From Variovorax sp. J22G73 (lineage in GTDB: Bacteria; Pseudomonadota; Gammaproteobacteria; Burkholderiales; Burkholderiaceae_C): a DNA stretch of 64,000 bases. A program made the translations under genes and the position numbers. Below, one piece after another: positions 59,477-64,000 of the stretch (the first letter of the stretch is position 1; each line of letters starts with the position of its first letter). The DNA lies in assembly GCF_030317035.1 (NCBI RefSeq), contig NZ_JASZYK010000002.1, forward strand, positions 62,001 through 126,000, read 5' to 3'. The notes below the pieces were generated by a model. It was not told the DNA's origin. It made no database searches and worked only from the letters and a program-made list of their open reading frames with translations.

Positions 59477-60593
59477 GCGCGCACTCATCACCGGCATCAC
59501 CGGCCAGGACGGCTCCTACCTGGCCGAACTGCTGATCGAGAAGGGCTACGAGGTGCACGGCATCAAGCGCCGCAGCTCGCAGTTCAACACCGGGCGCATC
59601 GACCACCTGTACTCCGACGTGCACTCCAAGGCCGAGCGCCACCTGCACCTGCACCACGGCGACCTGGCCGACGGCAGCGCGCTCACGCGGATCATGCAGG
59701 AGGTGCAGCCCGACGAGGTCTACAACCTGGGCGCGCAAAGCCACGTGGCGGTGAGCTTCGACAGCCCCGAGTACACCGCCGACATCAACGCGCTCGGCAC
59801 GCTGCGCCTGCTCGAGGCCATCCGCCTGCTGGGCCTGCAGACGAAGACGCGCTTCTACCAGGCCAGCACCAGCGAGCTCTACGGGCTGGTGCAGGAGCCG
59901 CGCCAGAGCGAGACCACGCCCTTCTACCCGCGCAGCCCCTACGGCGTGGCCAAGCTCTACGCGTACTGGATCACCAAGAACTACCGCGAGGCCTACGGCT
60001 TCTACGCGTGCAACGGCATCCTGTTCAACCACGAGAGCCCGCGCCGCGGCGAGACCTTCGTCACGCGCAAGGTCACGCGCGGCCTCGCCAACGTGGCGCA
60101 GGGCCTGGAGCAGTGCCTGTTCCTGGGCAACATGAACGCGCTGCGCGACTGGGGCCACGCCCGCGACTACGTGCGCATGCAGTGGCTGATGCTGCAGCAA
60201 CCTACCGCGGTCGACTACGTGATCGCCACCGGCGTGCAATACAGCATTCGCGATTTCGTCACGCGCGCCGCCGCGCGGCTCGGCATCTCGCTGGTGTTCG
60301 AGGGCAGCGGCGTGGACGAGGTGGCGGTGGTGACCGACGTGGTGGGCGACGACGCGCCGGCCGTGTGCCGCGGCGACGTGCTGGTGCGGGTGGACCCGCG
60401 CTACTTCCGCCCGTCGGAAGTGGAAACCCTGTGCGGCAACCCGACCAAGGCCTCCGACGACCTGGGCTGGGTGCCCGAGATCTCGCTCGACCAGATGGTT
60501 GCAGAGATGGTCGCCGGCGACCTCGAGCTCGCCAAGCGCCGCGCCCTGCTGCAGCGCCACGGCTACCTCACGCCGCAAAGCATCGAAGCCTGA
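59469..60593 (+). CDS. gmd: GDP-mannose 4,6-dehydratase
   Basis: A 374-residue dehydratase. Dinucleotide motif [12 protein letters not shown] at residues 9-20, catalytic STSELYG (Thr/Ser and Glu), [10 protein letters not shown] (Tyr and Lys) and substrate loop [18 protein letters not shown]. It converts GDP-mannose to the 4-keto-6-deoxy intermediate used by the fucose synthase. With fcl this predicts fucose (or rhamnose/colitose) in the exopolysaccharide. Confidence 0.95.
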   Translation: MSKRALITGITGQDGSYLAELLIEKGYEVHGIKRRSSQFNTGRIDHLYSDVHSKAERHLHLHHGDLADGSALTRIMQEVQPDEVYNLGAQSHVAVSFDSPEYTADINALGTLRLLEAIRLLGLQTKTRFYQASTSELYGLVQEPRQSETTPFYPRSPYGVAKLYAYWITKNYREAYGFYACNGILFNHESPRRGETFVTRKVTRGLANVAQGLEQCLFLGNMNALRDWGHARDYVRMQWLMLQQPTAVDYVIATGVQYSIRDFVTRAAARLGISLVFEGSGVDEVAVVTDVVGDDAPAVCRGDVLVRVDPRYFRPSEVETLCGNPTKASDDLGWVPEISLDQMVAEMVAGDLELAKRRALLQRHGYLTPQSIEA

Positions 60594-60637
60594 ACACGGC
60601 TTTGCACCGCACGCAACCCCACCCCTCCAGGCACACC

Positions 60638-61972
60638 ATGAGAACCCTCTCCTTCTGGTCCGGCATCGTTTGCGCGCTGCTGTGCGGCCTGGTCGATCCG
60701 GTGTGGGGCTACGCGGCGGTGTTCGCGCTGTCGCTGGTCCAGCTGTCGATGCTCGGCGGCTCGGGCGGCAGCGTGTTCCTGCTGGTGCACTACGCCACGA
60801 TCCTCACCTACTTCTCGCTGGCCCCGGCGATGCAGATCGCCTACGACGTGAGCTTCTGGGAGGCCGGCGTGCTCACCACGGCCTCGCACACGCAGGCGCT
60901 GGTGCTGCTGCTGCTGTACATGGCCGGCGTGGAGGCCGCGCGGCTGGGCGTGGCCGACGGGCCGGTGCACCTGCCCGGGCGCCACGACACCCACCTGGTG
61001 GGCGTGGCCCACCCGCTGCTGCTGTTGCTCAGCTGCTCGCTGGCGGCGTTCGCCACGCTGTTCATCCGGCCCGACCTGAACTTCGTGGCGCGCGGCATCG
61101 TGAGCGACGAGGAAGGCGTGCCGATCGACTTCATCTTCTATTCCACGCTGCCCAAGATGGTGGTGCTGCTGTGCTTCGTGGCGCTGGCCATCCACGCGGT
61201 GCGCAGCAAGACGCTGTGGGCCTGGTGCGCGGCGGGGCTGGCCGGCGTGCTGGCGGCCATCGCGGCCAACCCGGTGAACACGGCCCGCCAGATCCTGCTG
61301 ATCGGGCTGCTGCCGCTGCTCATCCACGCCTTCGGGCGCGGCCGGCGCTGGGTGCTGGGCGCGGTGATCTTCGGCGCCATCGCCGGGCTGGGCCCGGTGC
61401 TGAACCTGATTTCCCGCGGCAGCTTCTGGGGCGAAGAGCTCACGACCTTTCCGTTCAGCCAGGACTTCGACGCGCAGTACGTGGTGGCCGGCATCCTCGA
61501 GCGCGCGCCCATTCCCGACCTGGGCTGGGGCCGCTACCTGCTGTCGGCGGTGTCGTTCTTCCTGCCGCGCGACCTGAAGATGTTTCCGGACTTCGACCCG
61601 CTGGGCTGGTCGGCCATCCTGGGCAACTTCTCGCAGAGCAACCTGTCGCTGCCGCCCTTCACCACGGCCTACTTCGACTTCGGCCTGGCCGGCCCGGCGC
61701 TGCTGGGGCTGGTGCTGTCGGCGGCCTTCCGGTGGGTGGACCGCGCCATCGACCCGAACCGCGCGCTGTCGGGCGGCTACCTGGCGGCGCTGGTGATGCT
61801 GGCCGCGTACGTGCCGTTCATGCGCGGGCCCATCCTGGGCTGGGGGCCGTTCGCCACGTCGGGGCTGATCGCCGCGCTGGTGGCCGGGGCGCTGTGCTCG
61901 CGCGCCCGCCGTGTCCGCCGCATTCACCTTGCGCAGCTGCAAGTCGTCCCTCGCGACCTGCCCCACGCCTGA
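60638..61972 (+). CDS. Probable polysaccharide polymerase (Wzy-like)
   Basis: A 444-residue protein with about 10-11 membrane segments, no sequence motif of its own, and one long hydrophilic periplasmic stretch (about residues 260-330: GEELTTFPFSQDFDAQYVVAGIL). Size, topology and position between sugar-nucleotide and glycosyltransferase genes indicate the O-antigen/EPS polymerase. No flippase (Wzx) gene is seen; it could lie past the window edge. Confidence 0.78.
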   Translation: MRTLSFWSGIVCALLCGLVDPVWGYAAVFALSLVQLSMLGGSGGSVFLLVHYATILTYFSLAPAMQIAYDVSFWEAGVLTTASHTQALVLLLLYMAGVEAARLGVADGPVHLPGRHDTHLVGVAHPLLLLLSCSLAAFATLFIRPDLNFVARGIVSDEEGVPIDFIFYSTLPKMVVLLCFVALAIHAVRSKTLWAWCAAGLAGVLAAIAANPVNTARQILLIGLLPLLIHAFGRGRRWVLGAVIFGAIAGLGPVLNLISRGSFWGEELTTFPFSQDFDAQYVVAGILERAPIPDLGWGRYLLSAVSFFLPRDLKMFPDFDPLGWSAILGNFSQSNLSLPPFTTAYFDFGLAGPALLGLVLSAAFRWVDRAIDPNRALSGGYLAALVMLAAYVPFMRGPILGWGPFATSGLIAALVAGALCSRARRVRRIHLAQLQVVPRDLPHA

Positions 61973-61982
61973 GGCACACACC

Positions 61983-63080
61983 ATGGCCACCTACCTGTAC
62001 TACGACACCATCCGCCTGAACAAGGCCGCCGGCGGCGTGCTGAACGTGTCCGAGGTGCTGCTGCGCAACATGCGGCTGTCGCGCGACGACCGCATCGAGG
62101 CCGTCAGCGAGCGCCATCCGCGCGTGTATGCGCTGACGCAGCGCCTGCGCATGAGCCGCTTCGTGCTCGACACGCTGCTCTACAACTTCCATTTGCTGCG
62201 CACGCTGTTCACCGGGGAGCGCGTGCTGTCGATGTTCCCGAACTACTTCCTGCCGTTCGCGCTGTTCGGGCGTCACCGCGACTCGATCGTCATCGTGCAC
62301 GACCTGCAGTACAAGGCCTACCCGCAGTACTTCAGCCGCCCCAAGCGCATGTTCCTGGACTGGAGCCTGTGGCGCGCGGCGCGCAGCGCGGCCGACGTGG
62401 TGTTCATCAGCAAGAGCAGCCAGAACGACTTCGAGCGCCACTTCGGCCGCTGCGCGCACGCGGCGGTGATCTTCAATCCGGTGGACGCGCCGCGTGCGGC
62501 GGCACCGGCCGAGGCATCGCTTTCCCCCCAAGGCGCACCGCCGCGCGAGCGCTACCTGATCGCCGCCTACCACTACTACCCGCACAAGAACTTCGGCGGC
62601 ATCCTCGCGCTGTTCGAGCGCATGAAGCGCGCGGGGCTGGTCGATTTCCTGGACATCACCGGCAACGGCGCCGCCGACGTGGAGCGCATGGTGGCCGCGC
62701 TGGCCCCCGAGGTGCGCGGCTTCGTGCGGCACCGCGGGCTGGTGTCGCGCGAGGAGCTCATCCGCCTGTACATGGGCGCGACCGCGTTCATCTCGCTGTC
62801 GACCTTCGAGGGCTTCAACCTCTCGGCCGCCGAGGCCGCCACGCTGGGCGTGCCGCTGCTGCTGTCGGACATTCCGGTGCACCGCGAGCTGTTCGCGGGC
62901 TACGGCTTCTTCGTGGGCAGCGCGTCCAGCGACCCTTACCGCCTGGCCAAATACCTGGCGCGCCACGAGCGCACGCAACCGGCGTGGACGCTGGCCGCCA
63001 CCTGCGCGCCGGCGGCCGTGGCCGGGCGCTACCTCACGCTGAAGCGCGGCGCGGTGTCGTTCACCAGGGCCCTGCCATGA
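61983..63080 (+). CDS. GT4-type glycosyltransferase
   Basis: A 365-residue GT-B glycosyltransferase of family 4. Acceptor half about 1-185 (VHDLQYKAYP near 107, typical of the group), donor half 190-365 with the EGFNLSAAEAATLGVPLL motif (E-x7-E) near 285. It adds one sugar of the repeat, possibly fucose or mannose, in the cytoplasm. Only one such enzyme is in the window, so others must follow. Starts 10 bases after the polymerase gene; the stop overlaps the next start (ATGA). Confidence 0.92.
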   Translation: MATYLYYDTIRLNKAAGGVLNVSEVLLRNMRLSRDDRIEAVSERHPRVYALTQRLRMSRFVLDTLLYNFHLLRTLFTGERVLSMFPNYFLPFALFGRHRDSIVIVHDLQYKAYPQYFSRPKRMFLDWSLWRAARSAADVVFISKSSQNDFERHFGRCAHAAVIFNPVDAPRAAAPAEASLSPQGAPPRERYLIAAYHYYPHKNFGGILALFERMKRAGLVDFLDITGNGAADVERMVAALAPEVRGFVRHRGLVSREELIRLYMGATAFISLSTFEGFNLSAAEAATLGVPLLLSDIPVHRELFAGYGFFVGSASSDPYRLAKYLARHERTQPAWTLAATCAPAAVAGRYLTLKRGAVSFTRALP

Positions 63081-64000
63081 AAACCGTGGTCGCCGTCGGC
63101 GTGCGCGTGGTGGCCGCGGTGCTCTTCGGGGCGGCGCTGGTGGCGGTGATCGCGCAGCCCAAGCCACAGGCCGCAGTACAGGCTGCAACGCAGAAGCCGG
63201 CGCAGCAAGCCCAGCAACCGCAGCAAATCCAGGCCGGCGAAAACGCCATGCCCGGCTTCGGCGTGATGGTGCATTACCTGCCCGACAAGCAGAGCATCCG
63301 CGAGATCAAGCGCTTCGACGTCGAGGCCTTCGCCAACCAGCTCGCGGACATGCGCGCGTCGCACCTCGTGCTCACGCTGGGGCAGAACAACGGGCAGTAC
63401 ATCGCGCCCAATTCCGCGCTCGAGGTGCTGTGCCCCGAAAGCGCCAAAAACCGCTCGCCGCGCGACCTGCCGCTGGAAATCGGCCAGGCCCTGCGCAGCC
63501 GCGGCATCGCGATGATCCTGTACCTGCCGTTTCGCGCGCCGCAGTCCGACCGCTACCTCATGGGCTGCCTGGGCGACGTGAACGAGCAGCAGCCGCCGCC
63601 GCAGAAGTTCGTCGCGGCCTGGGCCAGCGTGATCCGCGACTGGTCGGAGCACTACGGCCCGCTGGCCGCCGGCTGGTGGTTCGACGGCACCTACAACACC
63701 AAGGGCATCACCAGCGCCGGCTGGGACCAGCTGTGCGACGCCTCGCGCAGCGGCGCCGCCAACCGGCTGCTGGCCTTCAACGCCGGCGAGGGCCCGGAGC
63801 GCTTCGCCCTCAAGTCGGCGCCCTGCCAGAACCTGATGGCCGGCGAGTACATGGAGCCGCCAGAACGCCCGGTGGCCGCGCCGTCGGAGCTGATGTTCCA
63901 CGTGCTCACGCCGCTCACCGCCACCTGGGGCCACGACGGGCCGCCGCGCTTCACGCCCGCGCAGCTGCGCAACTGGATGTCCGAGGCGGCCACCGCGCGC
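63077..64000 (+). CDS. Secreted GH29 fucosidase-like protein, cut by window edge
   Basis: Open to the end of the window (308 codons). It starts in the glycosyltransferase stop (ATGA). Residues 1-30 form a signal/anchor segment (VVAAVLFGAALVAVIA), then a Gln/Ala/Pro linker. The catalytic-like part resembles the GH29 TIM barrel: FGVMVHYLPD, ASHLVLTLGQNNGQYI, and GWWFDGTY with the WFDG Asp that is the nucleophile in alpha-L-fucosidases. Similarity is by motif only. A fucose-directed hydrolase would suit a fucose-containing EPS, for trimming or release. Confidence 0.65.
   Translation, partial: MKTVVAVGVRVVAAVLFGAALVAVIAQPKPQAAVQAATQKPAQQAQQPQQIQAGENAMPGFGVMVHYLPDKQSIREIKRFDVEAFANQLADMRASHLVLTLGQNNGQYIAPNSALEVLCPESAKNRSPRDLPLEIGQALRSRGIAMILYLPFRAPQSDRYLMGCLGDVNEQQPPPQKFVAAWASVIRDWSEHYGPLAAGWWFDGTYNTKGITSAGWDQLCDASRSGAANRLLAFNAGEGPERFALKSAPCQNLMAGEYMEPPERPVAAPSELMFHVLTPLTATWGHDGPPRFTPAQLRNWMSEAATAR

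Overview
The window is GC-rich DNA with tightly packed, translationally coupled genes (many ATGA/GTGA stop-start overlaps). Gene content (MHS transporter and deacylase, HME-type efflux, DUF2169/DUF3540 type VI module, holB-pilZ-tatD, Wzy-type exopolysaccharide locus) suggests a betaproteobacterium of the Comamonadaceae, most like Variovorax. That assignment is inference from gene style; no rRNA or other marker is present. I see no tRNA, rRNA, CRISPR array, insertion sequence or phage gene.

Layout. 1-4573: the end of a patatin-like lipase, a LysR regulator divergent from an MHS-family transporter, and an ArgE/DapE-type deacylase. 4586-13524: a reverse-strand operon for a CzcCBA-type heavy-metal efflux pump (adaptor, RND pump, outer-membrane channel) that continues into a RidA protein and a small lipoprotein. 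Divergent to it is a response regulator/histidine kinase pair, with a perfect inverted repeat in the shared promoter region. 13568-13661 is a long imperfect inverted repeat. 14115-21911: a type VI secretion accessory operon (VgrG, membrane protein, DUF2169-pentapeptide fusion, pentapeptide protein, DUF3540, DUF4150 PAAR-like) with no recognisable effector. 22067-32044: an iron-type alcohol dehydrogenase, an HSL-type esterase, a thioesterase-GNAT fusion, a secreted proline-rich protein, ygfZ, and the housekeeping run mltG-tmk-holB-pilZ-tatD-ankyrin. 32165-37217: an SbcCD/YhaNO-like pair, a 60-residue membrane protein and an NlpD-like lipoprotein. 37362-38303: a methyltransferase.

The notable part is 38304-64000. 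After a 557-base A/T-richer intergenic region come two giant genes. The first encodes a PKS-NRPS with A-T-KS-AT-T-aminotransferase domains, the second an NRPS with C-A-T-C-T domains and no thioesterase. They are followed without a break by a Sfp-type phosphopantetheinyl transferase, two alpha/beta-hydrolase-fold proteins resembling the pair associated with exosortase/EPS loci, and a complete start of a Wzy-type exopolysaccharide locus: Wza-like export lipoprotein, Wzc-like tyrosine kinase, initiating sugar-phosphate transferase, GDP-fucose synthase, GDP-mannose dehydratase, polymerase, a GT4 glycosyltransferase, and a secreted protein resembling GH29 fucosidases that runs off the window. All run on the plus strand, and most are coupled or within about 80 bases.

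My reading is that a small beta-amino-acid-containing peptide/polyketide is made under the same control as a fucose-containing exopolysaccharide. It may be attached to the polysaccharide or its lipid carrier, or co-secreted with it. The linkage and domain order are seen in the sequence; the chemical connection is a hypothesis.
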